DNA from: Paenibacillus xerothermodurans
GTDB taxonomy: Bacteria > Bacillota > Bacilli > Paenibacillales > NBRC-103111
Assembly (NCBI RefSeq): GCF_002220865.2
Contig: NZ_NHRJ02000012.1
Location: 41,188 to 105,187 of the forward strand
Length of the DNA stretch: 64,000 nt
Direction: 5' to 3'
In this document: piece by piece, positions 52,416 to 60,784 of the stretch
Position numbering within the stretch: the stretch's first letter is position 1
How the letters are laid out: the number at the start of each line of letters is the position of its first letter
Made by a program: the position numbers and the translations under genes
Notes under the pieces: generated by a model
Seen by the model: the letters and a program-made list of their open reading frames with translations, nothing else
Told to the model about the DNA's origin: nothing
Database searches by the model: none

Positions 52416-53891
52416 ATGAAGAAGAGTTGGCTTGGACGCAAACAAAACATTCTAACTGCATGCTCCACATCCTTCCTCCTTGCTTGCCAGCTACTAGTAG
52501 TCCCTGCCACTGCTCAGGCCGCAGAAGCACACCCGGTGAAGGTGGGCCTGCCCTCTTTCCCCGTCCAAATTAACGGACTCACTATCGATCCCTACAAGGC
52601 GAAATATCCCCCTATCATTTACAAGGACATTACCTATTTCCCGGTGACCTGGGATTATACCCGTACCTTGGGTCTATCGCACACGTGGAGTGAATCGGAT
52701 GGACTTCGCATCACCAGCAGGGGAATGGCTCAAGTGCGGCCGGCTGCGGATACCCAAGGTAATAACAGGAAAACGGCGTACACCGCAGTACCGGTCACCT
52801 ATCCCGTATTTGTAAACGGCAAGCGAATTGAGAACGAGTCGGCGGCGTATCCGCTGCTTAATTTCCGGGATATCACTTACTTCCCGATGACCTGGCAGTT
52901 CATGCACGATGAGCTTTGGATGAATGTGTTCTGGAACCCTGAGGACGGATTTGCCGTCGTTTCGCCGCAGCGGCACTACTTGAGTACCATCTTGAACGAT
53001 GACGCTGACTACCTGTATATTAACTCGGGTGTCCAGATGTTGAAGATAAAAAAATCGCTCGCCGAGCGGCCAGCAATTCTTACCAACGATGACAAAGCTA
53101 AGCTCACCAGTCTGCCCCAACGAACGTCTGCTGAGGTGCTGCCCGCAGCGCAGTTTGAGGCTCCTGACTCCCCGCTGACAGAGCGTAAGGACAAAGCATA
53201 CTATTACAAAGGGGAAGAGCTGTTTTCGCTGACGCCTAATGACGGTTATTCCTCCCTACCGTTCACAGAGGGCGCTGCCACAGACAAAGAGTATACGGAA
53301 ACTTGGCTTGATCTGGGGTCGGCGCGGAAGATCATGTCGTTACGAGAGATGGACAAAAACAACATCATTCCTCGCGAATTTTTCACTCATTACCGGTATT
53401 TCTTCGTGGATGGCAGTTCGCGCCCGGTGCCCGTTGATGGGTTCACCCGTTGGCCCATCTCAAGAGTACAAGCCAATCCAAACGGAACTTGGTGGTTGAC
53501 TAGTACACCTCTCACAGTAGACGACATCACCGCCCGAAATAGCTTTATGATTGGCGAGCTGAGCCTGCTTCAACCAAGCGGCGAATCCGTTCTCGTAAAC
53601 CGTCAACTCAACGCCAGGGAGATTGAAGTGCTTTCCCATAAGGAGGACGGCACACTCATTTTTCGCGCGTATACCCGTGCGACGGAAAGGGATAATCCCG
53701 GGTTTGGCATCTATGAGATCGACACCAAAGGAAAAATCACTAGGCTGAGTGATTTGTACGGGTCGGCCTATGTGAGCACTGATGGGGACCTGTGGGTCAC
53801 CGACCGCTACACCAACCGGATCATGAATGTAACCAAGAATCTCAGTAAACTGTGGTATGACTATGAGTTCCCTTTCGCCGACCAAGGCTAG
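52416..53891 (+). CDS. Stalk-domain (copper amine oxidase N-terminal-like) surface protein
   Basis: A 491-residue exported protein. Signal peptide residues 1-35 (cut near AQAAE). Two consecutive stalk-like units follow: FPVQINGLTIDPYKAKYPPIIYKDITYFPVTWDYTRTLGL and VFVNGKRIENESAAYPLLNFRDITYFPMTWQFMHDELWM, each with the family YxPx(T)W pattern. A C-terminal domain (about 230-491) contains DKAYYYKGEELFSL and a late LYGSAYVSTDGDLWVTDRYTNRIMNVTKNLSKLW segment resembling beta-propeller strands. Role unknown; it probably stays at the cell envelope. ATG 52416 follows ATGAGGTGA. Confidence 0.82.
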   Translation: MKKSWLGRKQNILTACSTSFLLACQLLVVPATAQAAEAHPVKVGLPSFPVQINGLTIDPYKAKYPPIIYKDITYFPVTWDYTRTLGLSHTWSESDGLRITSRGMAQVRPAADTQGNNRKTAYTAVPVTYPVFVNGKRIENESAAYPLLNFRDITYFPMTWQFMHDELWMNVFWNPEDGFAVVSPQRHYLSTILNDDADYLYINSGVQMLKIKKSLAERPAILTNDDKAKLTSLPQRTSAEVLPAAQFEAPDSPLTERKDKAYYYKGEELFSLTPNDGYSSLPFTEGAATDKEYTETWLDLGSARKIMSLREMDKNNIIPREFFTHYRYFFVDGSSRPVPVDGFTRWPISRVQANPNGTWWLTSTPLTVDDITARNSFMIGELSLLQPSGESVLVNRQLNAREIEVLSHKEDGTLIFRAYTRATERDNPGFGIYEIDTKGKITRLSDLYGSAYVSTDGDLWVTDRYTNRIMNVTKNLSKLWYDYEFPFADQG

Positions 53892-53944
53892 GCGCGAAGT
53901 ACGTGTTGCTTCCCGCCGCACACGGGGGGTTTGCCTAGAAGGGG

Positions 53945-54520
53945 TCGCTAGCCAGCGGCCATCCAATTGGCCCAATCCGGCGGCGAAGCATCTCAATACG
54001 CGCCAACATGAGCAAGGTGAGCGAAGTCGAAGCGTTATTTTCGGCGACGCTCGAGCGATTCGGACGCGTGGACATTCTGGTCAATAATGCCGGCACATGG
54101 AGTGTAACGTAATCGCGGACGTACAGAGGAGATGTTTGATCGGCATTTCGCATCCACGTGAATAGGGACTTATTTCGCCTGCCAACAAGAGATGAAACAT
54201 ATGGCAAACAGGCGGGATGACCATCAACTTTTCGACCTCCGTGTCGTGCGCGATGCTCCCGCGTAGGCGCCCCTATGCTGCAGCGAAAGGTGCGGTCGAG
54301 CAGTTGAACCGCCAAATTGGCGAAGGAATTCGGTCCTGAGGCCATCGTCATCAATTGCATAGCCCCGGTCAAGTGTCGACCGAGTTATCTTTTGAACGGC
54401 AAATCTCCAGGAGCTAATTGATTCGTTCCGCCCAATGAATGCGGTTGGACGGCTTGGCGAACCTAAGGACATCGCAAATGCGATCGGCCTGCTCGTCAGC
54501 GATGAAGGTTGGACAAACGA
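53945..54520 (+). pseudogene. Short-chain dehydrogenase pseudogene, frameshifted
   Basis: Pieces of a classical SDR lie in shifting frames: ISIRANMSKVSEVEALFSAT plus LERFGRVDILVNNAGTWS, then CQQEMKHMANR and MTINFSTSVSCAMLP with YAAAKGAVEQL (catalytic YxxxK), then KEFGPEAIVINCIAPV, then MNAVGRLGEPKDIANAIGLL and VSDEGWTND. The order is correct but at least four frame changes and stops occur, and the N-terminal nucleotide motif is missing. A dead gene next to other decayed sequence. Confidence 0.82.
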
Positions 54521-54553
54521 TTCGCGAAAATGACGTAAAAGGAGGGATAAAAG

Positions 54554-54727
54554 ATGAAGGTCACCTTTGCAACTGACTCAGACTATGAATACATACGAGA
54601 CCGTGACCTTCATATTGCTGAGAGATTAATATTGTCAAAAATAAAGGGAAGTGAAATATACATTCTGAGGAACCAAGATGAGCGTAATATCGGATGGCTG
54701 AGGTATACAAAGACGCAGGATGCTTAA
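54554..54727 (+). pseudogene. Truncated GNAT acetyltransferase N-terminus
   Basis: 57 codons from ATG 54554, which has AGGAGG upstream. The sequence ATDSDYEYIRDRDLHIAER followed by ILRNQDERNIGWLRY matches the first part of small GNAT acetyltransferases (substrate-entry helices and the beta-2 strand). It then runs out into TKTQDA and a stop, without any acetyl-CoA motif. Probably cut by a deletion or insertion; whether it is translated is unknown. Confidence 0.7.
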
Positions 54728-54825
54728 TACTTGATACACAACCGTTGGAAATACTTCTTATCAAGAAGCTGAGCTAGCGGAGAAACGAAAGCTGAATACA
54801 CCGAAACAGAAGACTGCCGCGGGAT

Positions 54826-54868
54826 TGATATTCTCCCCTATAAGTAGACAGGTTTAAAAAAATAAACC
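54826..54868. mobile_element. Solitary IS end, matching the left end of the IS at 63853
   Basis: TGATATTCTCCCCTATAAGT (from 54826) and then AGACAGGTTTAA and AAATAAACCG correspond with few changes to TGATATGCTCCCCTTTAAGT at 63853 and its continuation. The match ends after about 43 bases and no transposase gene follows. This is a relic of a lost copy of the element, or a short non-autonomous piece. Confidence 0.75.
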
Positions 54869-54899
54869 GGCTACTCGAGCGGATATGAAACAGTACAAA

Positions 54900-54928
54900 T
54901 TGACGGTTGCAGCCGTGGATGTTAAGAT
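54900..54928 (+). promoter_or_regulatory. Promoter of the msr-mef leader transcript
   Basis: TTGACG (54900-54905), 17 bases, then TAAGAT (54923-54928). It lies 32 bases downstream of the solitary IS end and 33 bases before leader peptide 1, giving a leader of about 390 nt ahead of the ABC-F gene. Confidence 0.75.
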
Positions 54929-54960
54929 ACGACTATTAATGATGAGGAGGATTGCGATCA

Positions 54961-54987
54961 ATGACTCACTCCATGCGTTTAAGGTAA
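54961..54987 (+). CDS. Leader peptide 1, MTHSMRLR
   Basis: ATG 54961 to TAA 54985-54987 encodes MTHSMRLR, with GAGGAGG ten bases upstream. The first eight residues are those of the ErmD leader peptide, and the streptococcal mef(A) leader is MTASMRLR. In those systems the M-R-L-R motif stalls the ribosome when a macrolide is bound in the exit tunnel, which changes the RNA fold downstream and permits expression. Here the terminator at 55118-55158 is a likely target. Both comparisons are from memory. Confidence 0.85.
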   Translation: MTHSMRLR

Positions 54988-55117
54988 GCACGCGACGGAT
55001 TTTCCACTGAGGTGGGCCTTTTTTGAGCTGCTTATTTTTACGTATGAGGACATCGACCGCGATCCAGACGGCTTTTTTGCCATGCCTCGTTTCGCACTGT
55101 TCTGCCGCGTAAATTAT

Positions 55118-55158
55118 GCAGACTCAAGCCCGCATGTGGCCTTGGGTCTGCATTTTTT
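55118..55158 (+). terminator. Attenuator terminator within the msr-mef leader
   Basis: GCAGACTCAAG (55118-55128) pairs with CTTGGGTCTGC (55141-55151) with one wobble, followed by ATTTTTT. It stands between the two leader peptides, so without induction most transcripts should end here. Confidence 0.82.
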
Positions 55159-55211
55159 AATTGCGGTAATCTTTGGTTGTCGATGAAAATAAGAGAAAAG
55201 GAGCCATGACG

Positions 55212-55244
55212 ATGCGACGCATGCACTGGTATTTCTTTATATAA
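55212..55244 (+). CDS. Leader peptide 2, MRRMHWYFFI
   Basis: ATG 55212 to TAA 55242-55244 encodes MRRMHWYFFI; AAAGGAG at 55196-55202 is at good spacing (an in-frame ATG at 55206 is too close). It ends a few bases before the 5' arm of the stem that hides the ABC-F ribosome binding site, exactly where a stalled ribosome would open that stem. Streptococcal msr(D) has a comparable short hydrophobic leader (MYLIFM, from memory). Stalling on this peptide is inferred. Confidence 0.7.
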   Translation: MRRMHWYFFI

Positions 55245-55248
55245 TCTT

Positions 55249-55313
55249 CCCTTCGCAAAATCGCAGGTCAGCCTGCGAACTGAAAACACGGAAGCTGCGA
55301 TTTTCGAAGGAGG
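55249..55313 (+). promoter_or_regulatory. Ribosome-binding-site sequestering stem ahead of the ABC-F gene
   Basis: CCTTCGCAAAATCGCAG (55250-55266) pairs with CTGCGATTTTCGAAGG (55295-55310) with one bulged C; the 3' arm includes the AAGG of the AAGGAGG site (55307-55313). A competing hairpin CGCAGG-TCAG-CCTGCG (55262-55277) can replace it and free the site. This is the layout of translational attenuation in erm genes. Confidence 0.78.
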
Positions 55314-55322
55314 ATAAATAAA

Positions 55323-56783
55323 TTGTTATTGATAAAAGCAAAAGATATTTATGTGGAATATTTGGGGCGCGAGGTGCTCGATATTGACCAGTTGGAGTTG
55401 TATGAATACGATCGAATCGGTCTGGTTGGTGCGAACGGAGCGGGAAAGAGCACATTATTCAAAGCGTTGCTAGGCAAAATTCCTCTGCAGCATGGCAAGA
55501 TTGAAAGGGAAGGGACGTTTACCTATATCCCTCAGCTGGAAGAGGCCGTTGTCCAAGATGTACAGGATTACTCCATAATGGGCAAGTTAGGCGTCAACCT
55601 AGTGCATGCTGAGGCAATGAGCGGCGGGGAAGAGACGCGGCTAAAGATCGCGCAGGCGCTGTCCGAAGAGGTGCATGGCATTTTTGCCGACGAGCCGACA
55701 TGCCATCTGGACCGGGAAGGCATCGACTTCCTCGTTAACCGGTTTAAACATTATCGCGGAGCTTTGCTCATCATCAGTCATGATCGTTATTTTCTAGACC
55801 AGGTGGTCGATAAGATCTGGGAGTTGCAAGACGGGAGGATCACCGAATATTGGGGTGGTTATACCGACTATTTGATGCAGAAAGAAGAGGAACGACAAAG
55901 TCAGCTTACCCAATATAAACAATATGTGGCCGAACGAGAGCGGCTGGAACAGGCTATCGAAGAGAAGAGAAGTCTTGCCCGGAAGCTGGATCAGAAGGCA
56001 AAGGGAGCAGATAAAAAAAACAGCTCGGAAAGTGGGGGGCGCCTCGGCCATCAGAAATCCCAAGGAAGCAAGCAGAAGAAGCTCCATAACGCAGCCAAAA
56101 ATATGGAACGGCGAATCGAAGCGCTTGGCGAAGTTATTGCGCCCGAAGCCATACGAAGCGTTCAATTCCGACAGGTCAAAGCGCTGGAATTGCACAATCC
56201 ATTTCCGATTGTGGGAAACGAGATCGTCAAACGGTTCGGAGACAAGGTGATTTTCGACAACGTGTCCTTCCAGTTCCCGCTCGGGGGCAAGATTGCGATA
56301 ACCGGAGCTAACGGGGCTGGAAAAACCACATTGTTCAACATGATTAGCGGTCGGGAGAACGGTATTACGCTATCACCCAAAGCGGAAATCGGCTATTTTG
56401 TCCAAACCGGTTACAAGTTCGATCGGAATCAGAACGTAATGGCATACATGCAGGAAAACTGTGAATACGCCGTTTCGGCCATTCGCGCGGTACTCGCATC
56501 CTTGGGGTTCACGCATCAGGATGTGCGCAAAGGGCTGTCGGTATTGAGCGGCGGGGAGATCATCAAGCTGCAGCTAGCCAGATTGTTGCTGGGTCGCTAC
56601 AACATCCTGCTTATGGACGAACCGAGCAATTTTCTGGATATTCCCGCCGTGGAAGCGCTTGAGACCATGATGCGAAAATACGTAGGCACCATCTTATTTA
56701 TATCGCACGATGCCCGTCTGCTGGAGGGCGTCGCCGATCAGGTGTATGAGGTGAATGATGGGCGGCTTGTTCGATTGAAGTAA
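55323..56783 (+). CDS. msr: ABC-F ribosomal protection protein, MsrD-like
   Basis: A 486-residue soluble tandem ATPase, the length of Msr(D). Start TTG 55323, nine bases after AAGGAGG. NBD1: Walker [10 protein letters not shown], signature [15 protein letters not shown], Walker [11 protein letters not shown] charged interdomain linker with helix-turn-helix (about 190-270; [20 protein letters not shown]) is the antibiotic resistance domain type, without membrane segments. NBD2: [35 protein letters not shown]. The linker and NBD context match Msr(D) closely in my memory. It would dislodge macrolides from the ribosome. The leader upstream carries two peptides and an attenuator. Confidence 0.93.
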   Translation: MLLIKAKDIYVEYLGREVLDIDQLELYEYDRIGLVGANGAGKSTLFKALLGKIPLQHGKIEREGTFTYIPQLEEAVVQDVQDYSIMGKLGVNLVHAEAMSGGEETRLKIAQALSEEVHGIFADEPTCHLDREGIDFLVNRFKHYRGALLIISHDRYFLDQVVDKIWELQDGRITEYWGGYTDYLMQKEEERQSQLTQYKQYVAERERLEQAIEEKRSLARKLDQKAKGADKKNSSESGGRLGHQKSQGSKQKKLHNAAKNMERRIEALGEVIAPEAIRSVQFRQVKALELHNPFPIVGNEIVKRFGDKVIFDNVSFQFPLGGKIAITGANGAGKTTLFNMISGRENGITLSPKAEIGYFVQTGYKFDRNQNVMAYMQENCEYAVSAIRAVLASLGFTHQDVRKGLSVLSGGEIIKLQLARLLLGRYNILLMDEPSNFLDIPAVEALETMMRKYVGTILFISHDARLLEGVADQVYEVNDGRLVRLK

Positions 56784-56808
56784 TGAGAAGATTAAGGAGA
56801 AAACACTT

Positions 56809-58032
56809 ATGCATATGCAATGGAAAAAGACATTCGCATTGATCTTCAGCGGGCAAATTTTTTCGATTTTAACGTCTTCTATGGTTCAGTTTTCAATCAT
56901 CTGGCATTTGACTGAGACGACGGGGTCGGCTGCCGTCTTGATGATCGCAGGTCTTGCCGGATTCCTGCCGCAAGCGCTCCTAGGCCCGTTCATTGGCGTC
57001 TGGCTTGATCGATGGAATCGTAAGATCACCATGATGGTTGCCGACAGCGTCATTGCGTTTTCCAGTTTGGTTCTAGGCATTTATTACTTATGGGGTGAAC
57101 CAAGTTTATGGGTCGTGTATGCGATACTGTTACTTCGATCGACAGCCTCGGCTTTCCATGCTCCTTCGTTCCAAGCCGCGATCCCGCTGATCGCGCCAGA
57201 AGAGCAATTAACCAGGGTGGCCGGCTGGCATCAGTTAGTGTTCTCCGCTTCCAGCGTACTTGGACCGGCACTCGCAATAGCGGTATACTCGGCTACTTCA
57301 CTAGGAACGGTACTGCTCTTGGATGTGGTTGGTGCCTTGATCGCCAATCTGATGCTGCTGCTGGTCAATATTCATCAACCGAAGCCGGAGATCATACAAA
57401 CGCCTTCGTTCCAGAAGGAGTTTATCCTCGGCTGGAAAGCGTTCCTCTCTGAAAAGTCGGTGGTTACGATTACGGTCGCGATGGCGGTGTTTAGCGTTGT
57501 TTTTATGCCTCTTGCCATGCTATTTCCCCTGATGACGCTGTCGCACTTCGGCCGCGGGGGGTATAGCGCCAGCTTGATTGAGGCGGTATTCGGTATCGGC
57601 ATGATCCTTGGTGGCGCGCTGTTGTCGGTGCTTGCTTCCAAGTGGAAGGATTCCACGTATATGAGTCTGAGTTTAGTTGTCATTGGGTTGACTTGTTTGC
57701 TCAGCGGGATCATTGAAAGCCATGCGTTTATCTTATTCGTTGTACTTTCCTTCTTTATGGGAGCGGCAGCCCCTCTGTTCAACGGTCCCTACATGGCAAT
57801 GATCCAGAAGTCGTACGAACCAGAGAAACTGGGGCGCGTGCTGTCGTTCGTAACAAGCATAGGCTTATTGTCCTCACCAATCGGGCTTGCTCTGGCCGGA
57901 CCGATCGTCGATCGCTTCGGGGTTCAGATCTGGTTTTTCTGGGCCGGGATCGTCGTAATCCTGATCGGAACTTTTATCAAGTTATATTTCATAGGAAAAG
58001 AGAATAAACACGTCGGGCAGGGATCAATTTAG
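56809..58032 (+). CDS. mef: MFS macrolide-efflux protein, Mef-like
   Basis: A 407-residue, 12-segment transporter (Mef(A) is about 405). ATG 56809 follows AAGGAG, 26 bases after the ABC-F stop. Family blocks: FALIFSGQIFSILTSSMVQFSIIWHLTETTGSA, FLPQALLGPFIGVWLDRWNRKITMM, LRSTASAFHAPSFQAAIPLIAPEEQLTRVAGWHQ, and PYMAMIQKSYEPEKLGRVLSFV. In Streptococcus the order is mef-msr; here it is msr-mef. A strong terminator follows at 58056. Confidence 0.9.
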   Translation: MHMQWKKTFALIFSGQIFSILTSSMVQFSIIWHLTETTGSAAVLMIAGLAGFLPQALLGPFIGVWLDRWNRKITMMVADSVIAFSSLVLGIYYLWGEPSLWVVYAILLLRSTASAFHAPSFQAAIPLIAPEEQLTRVAGWHQLVFSASSVLGPALAIAVYSATSLGTVLLLDVVGALIANLMLLLVNIHQPKPEIIQTPSFQKEFILGWKAFLSEKSVVTITVAMAVFSVVFMPLAMLFPLMTLSHFGRGGYSASLIEAVFGIGMILGGALLSVLASKWKDSTYMSLSLVVIGLTCLLSGIIESHAFILFVVLSFFMGAAAPLFNGPYMAMIQKSYEPEKLGRVLSFVTSIGLLSSPIGLALAGPIVDRFGVQIWFFWAGIVVILIGTFIKLYFIGKENKHVGQGSI

Positions 58033-58055
58033 CACAGCTTTATTATGGGTAGAAG

Positions 58056-58090
58056 AACCGTCATGCGTGTATGCGTTTGACGGTTTTTCT
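58056..58090 (+). terminator. Intrinsic terminator of the msr-mef operon
   Basis: AACCGTCA (58056-58063) pairs with TGACGGTT (58078-58085), followed by TTTCT. Confidence 0.85.
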
Positions 58091-58305
58091 CGCTCAACAA
58101 GCAATGTAATGAAGTGCAAACATCTGATGATCGCGCATGTGAGGCTGGACAATCGGAAAACGCTAGCTCTATAAAGGAATGCCGGCGGCTGGCCAGAACG
58201 ATCGGCGGCGGTTTGCGTTAAACAGTTATGTGTAAAGACTTTCTCAACCAAAAATATGTGCGTTATGTTAACATTGGATTTAGAAAACATGGGAGGTGCA
58301 TTTTT

Positions 58306-59193
58306 ATGGCAATGAGAAACGAAAAAGAAATGTTTGAGTTGATAAAAAATGTAGCCCAAAATGATGAACGAATTCGTGCGGTTTATATGAACGGTTCCAG
58401 AGCCAATCCCAACGCTCCAAAAGACATTTTTCAGGATTACGATATTGTTTATGTGGTGACTGAAACTGCCCCCTTTCTGAAAGACGACAAATGGATACAT
58501 ATATTTGGCGATTTAATTATGATCCAAGAGCCCGATAAACTAGCCCAAGGTGTTGGTGTGGCTGTGGATTTTGACAGGTCATATGGGTATTTGATGCTCT
58601 TTACAGACGGTAATCGGATTGACCTTCATATTGAAACGAAAGAATCTATGATCGAGGGCTATTTTGGTGATAAACTCACGGTTCCTTTGTTGGATAAGGA
58701 GAACTGTTTGCCGCAGATTCCGACCCCGACAGACATTGACTATCATGTAAAACAACCAACAGCAGGCCAGTACGTTAGTTGTACCAATGATTTTTGGTGG
58801 TGTTTGCAGAATGTCGCAAAAGGAATCAGGCGAGATGAATTACCGTATGCGAAGCGTATGTTCGAAGAAACAACCAGGGCTTCACTGGATCAGATGGTGT
58901 CTTGGTGGATTGGGAGTAAATATGATTTCCAAATTTCTAGTGGGAAGCTGGGGAAGTATTTTAAAAAATATCTGCCTGCTGCCTATTGGGAGTTGTATAA
59001 AGAAACATTTTCTAATGGGGACTATGAAAACTTCTGGAATTCCATATTTGTGACTTGTGATTTGTTTCGTGCTTTAGCGATAGACGTTGCCACACAGTTT
59101 TCATTTATATATCCACTGAATGACGACACAAACATGACGGCGTATCTAAAACATCTCAGATGTTTACCTCTTGATGCCACGGAAATATTCTAA
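58306..59193 (+). CDS. ant(6): Aminoglycoside 6-adenylyltransferase (ANT(6)/AadK-like)
   Basis: A 295-residue protein. The frame is open further left, but ATG 58306 follows GGGAGGTG. NDERIRAVYMNGSRANPNAPKDIFQDYDIVYVV holds the G-S-R and D-Y-D nucleotidyltransferase motif with its metal-binding aspartates, and DGNRIDLHIETKE supplies the third. NDFWWCLQNVAKGIRRDELPYA and the C-terminal MVSWWIGSKYDFQISSGKLGKY are typical of streptomycin adenylyltransferases such as B. subtilis AadK. Likely intrinsic streptomycin resistance. It is downstream of the msr-mef terminator, so separately transcribed. Confidence 0.92.
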   Translation: MAMRNEKEMFELIKNVAQNDERIRAVYMNGSRANPNAPKDIFQDYDIVYVVTETAPFLKDDKWIHIFGDLIMIQEPDKLAQGVGVAVDFDRSYGYLMLFTDGNRIDLHIETKESMIEGYFGDKLTVPLLDKENCLPQIPTPTDIDYHVKQPTAGQYVSCTNDFWWCLQNVAKGIRRDELPYAKRMFEETTRASLDQMVSWWIGSKYDFQISSGKLGKYFKKYLPAAYWELYKETFSNGDYENFWNSIFVTCDLFRALAIDVATQFSFIYPLNDDTNMTAYLKHLRCLPLDATEIF

Positions 59194-59284
59194 GACTCAT
59201 TAGTTAATTAAAATTTCTAGTTCAACAAACGGATCATAGTTGCAAATGATGAAGGATATTGCAGAAAAATGTGGGGAGGCCCAA

Positions 59285-60253
59285 ATGAACGAAAACGCAC
59301 TGCAGCATGCGCTGGAACTTCAGTTATTTGACCGATTGAAGCCGGAGTTAACATCGTTCTGTTATAGAATGCTAGGATCGATCGATGACGCAGACGATGC
59401 CGTTCAGGAAACCTCTATTCGTGTTTGGCACAGTTGGAACTCATTCAGACAGGAATCCTCGTTCAAAACATGGGTCTATCGGATTGCCTCAAATATATGC
59501 CTGGACAAGCTAAGACAAGCTAAACGCCGCACTCGTCCCGTTGACTTTTCCGACCCCCAGGCATCGATTATCGTACCCAGCGAAACGTTGCCTGACTCAT
59601 CCTGGATCTGGCCTGCGCCCGCATTTTCGGAGAATCCGGAAGATATACTCATTCGAAAAGATACCCTTCAACTCTGTTTTATTGCCCTCTTGCAAATCTT
59701 GCCTCTACGTCAACGTGCAGTTCTTATTTTGAAGGATGTATTTGAGTGGTCCTCCAAACAGATTGCGGAAACCTTAGGATTGTCGCCAGCAGCAGTTAAC
59801 AGCGCCTTGCAAAGAGCCAGAGAAACGATGGGTCGGGCGAAACTCCGTTCTGAAGAATACAGCTTGATGGATGTCGAGCCTGATCAAGAACTGTTGTCAC
59901 GGTATGTGGAAGCTTTTGAACGATTTGATATCGATGCACTGGTAACCTTGTTTCATGAAGAAGGCCATATGTCTATGCCGCCTTTTCCTATGTGGGTATG
60001 CGGCAAGGACGATTTGTTCAAGTTTTTTTCGCTTACACGCTGGCATTGTGACGGGTCCCGGTTTTTGCCGACTACGGTGAATGGCGGTTACCCTGCTTTT
60101 GCGCAATATGTGCCGAGCAGCGACAAAACCTCCTTGGTGCCCTGGGGAATTCACGTCATTGTAATGAAAGACAAGAAGATATTCCACATCCAAAATTTTA
60201 TCAACACAAAATTATTTTCCCGATTTCGACTTCCTGAACAATTAGACCGATGA
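59285..60253 (+). CDS. Sigma-70 family sigma factor with C-terminal SnoaL-like domain
   Basis: A 322-residue protein from ATG 59285, preceded by GGGGAGG. Region 2 (SFCYRMLGSIDDADDAVQETSIRVWHSWNSFRQESSFKTWVYRIASNICLDKLR) and region 4 (LPLRQRAVLILKDVFEWSSKQIAETLGLSPAAVNSALQRARETM) are clear. A SnoaL/NTF2-like domain of about 120 residues follows, with the ALVTLFHEEGHMSMPPFPMWVCGKDDLFKFF block characteristic of this sigma subfamily (TIGR02960-like, from memory). These sigma factors lack a separate anti-sigma; the extra domain controls activity. A truncated SRPBCC frame and a VOC gene follow and may be its targets. Confidence 0.9.
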   Translation: MNENALQHALELQLFDRLKPELTSFCYRMLGSIDDADDAVQETSIRVWHSWNSFRQESSFKTWVYRIASNICLDKLRQAKRRTRPVDFSDPQASIIVPSETLPDSSWIWPAPAFSENPEDILIRKDTLQLCFIALLQILPLRQRAVLILKDVFEWSSKQIAETLGLSPAAVNSALQRARETMGRAKLRSEEYSLMDVEPDQELLSRYVEAFERFDIDALVTLFHEEGHMSMPPFPMWVCGKDDLFKFFSLTRWHCDGSRFLPTTVNGGYPAFAQYVPSSDKTSLVPWGIHVIVMKDKKIFHIQNFINTKLFSRFRLPEQLDR

Positions 60254-60320
60254 ATATTGCAGTCGGATTTCGTCTAAGTAAATGAGAATCAAAAACAATA
60301 ATCGAGTGAGGTGCTTCACA

Positions 60321-60407
60321 ATGGAAACAAGTGAAACGAGAGTCACCGTCCAGGCAGTCATTCAGGCGCCAGTATTAACTTGTGAAAGGGGAGTTGAAAA
60401 TCAATGA
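60321..60407 (+). pseudogene. SRPBCC (AHSA1)-family remnant joined to the VOC gene
   Basis: ATG 60321 opens 28 codons: METSETRVTVQAVIQAPV and then LTCERGVENQ. The first 18 residues are the standard SRPBCC/AHSA1 beginning ('tkItVeatVnAPvekVWe'), but the protein breaks off exactly after APV, and the rest reads through the ribosome binding site of the next gene, stopping at TGA 60405-60407 in overlap with its ATG. A deletion seems to have removed almost all of the gene. Confidence 0.75.
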
Positions 60408-60784
60408 TTAGCAAAGTAGGTCAAATTATGTTGTATGTCAACAACCAAGATGCGGCAAAGGCTTTTTGGACAGAAAAAGTAGGATTTACTGTAATTGCAG
60501 AAGAGGATAACGGTCAAGGAATGAGATGGATTGAAGTTGGCCCTACCGGTGCAGCAACAAGCATCGTTCTCCAAAACAAGGAATTGGTCGCTAAAATGGA
60601 GCCTGATATGAATCTCGGCACACCTTCTTTAATGTTTTTCACGGATAATGTCGATCAATTATACGCCGACTTATCCAATAAAAATGTCAAAGTGGGGGAA
60701 GTTGTAAGTATGCCTTCCGGGGAAAAAGTATTTAACTTTGCAGACGATGAAGAGAATTACTTTGCAGTCATGGAAAAAAAATAA
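60404..60784 (+). CDS. VOC/glyoxalase-family protein
   Basis: A 126-residue single-domain VOC protein from ATG 60404, with AAAGGGGAG upstream. SKVGQIMLYVNNQDAAKAFWTEKVGFTVIAEEDNGQGMRWIEVGP is the family start, and DPSGexFNFAD-like SMPSGEKVFNFADDEENYFAVME the end, including the Glu/Asp metal side. Usually part of sets with SRPBCC proteins under the SnoaL-type sigma factor, as here. Substrate unknown. Confidence 0.87.
   Translation: MISKVGQIMLYVNNQDAAKAFWTEKVGFTVIAEEDNGQGMRWIEVGPTGAATSIVLQNKELVAKMEPDMNLGTPSLMFFTDNVDQLYADLSNKNVKVGEVVSMPSGEKVFNFADDEENYFAVMEKK

Noticed and set aside
54988..55023. CCAC-TGAG-GTGG hairpin followed by TTTTTT right after leader peptide 1
   Set aside because: The stem is only four base pairs, too weak to call a terminator, though it might take part in the attenuator fold.
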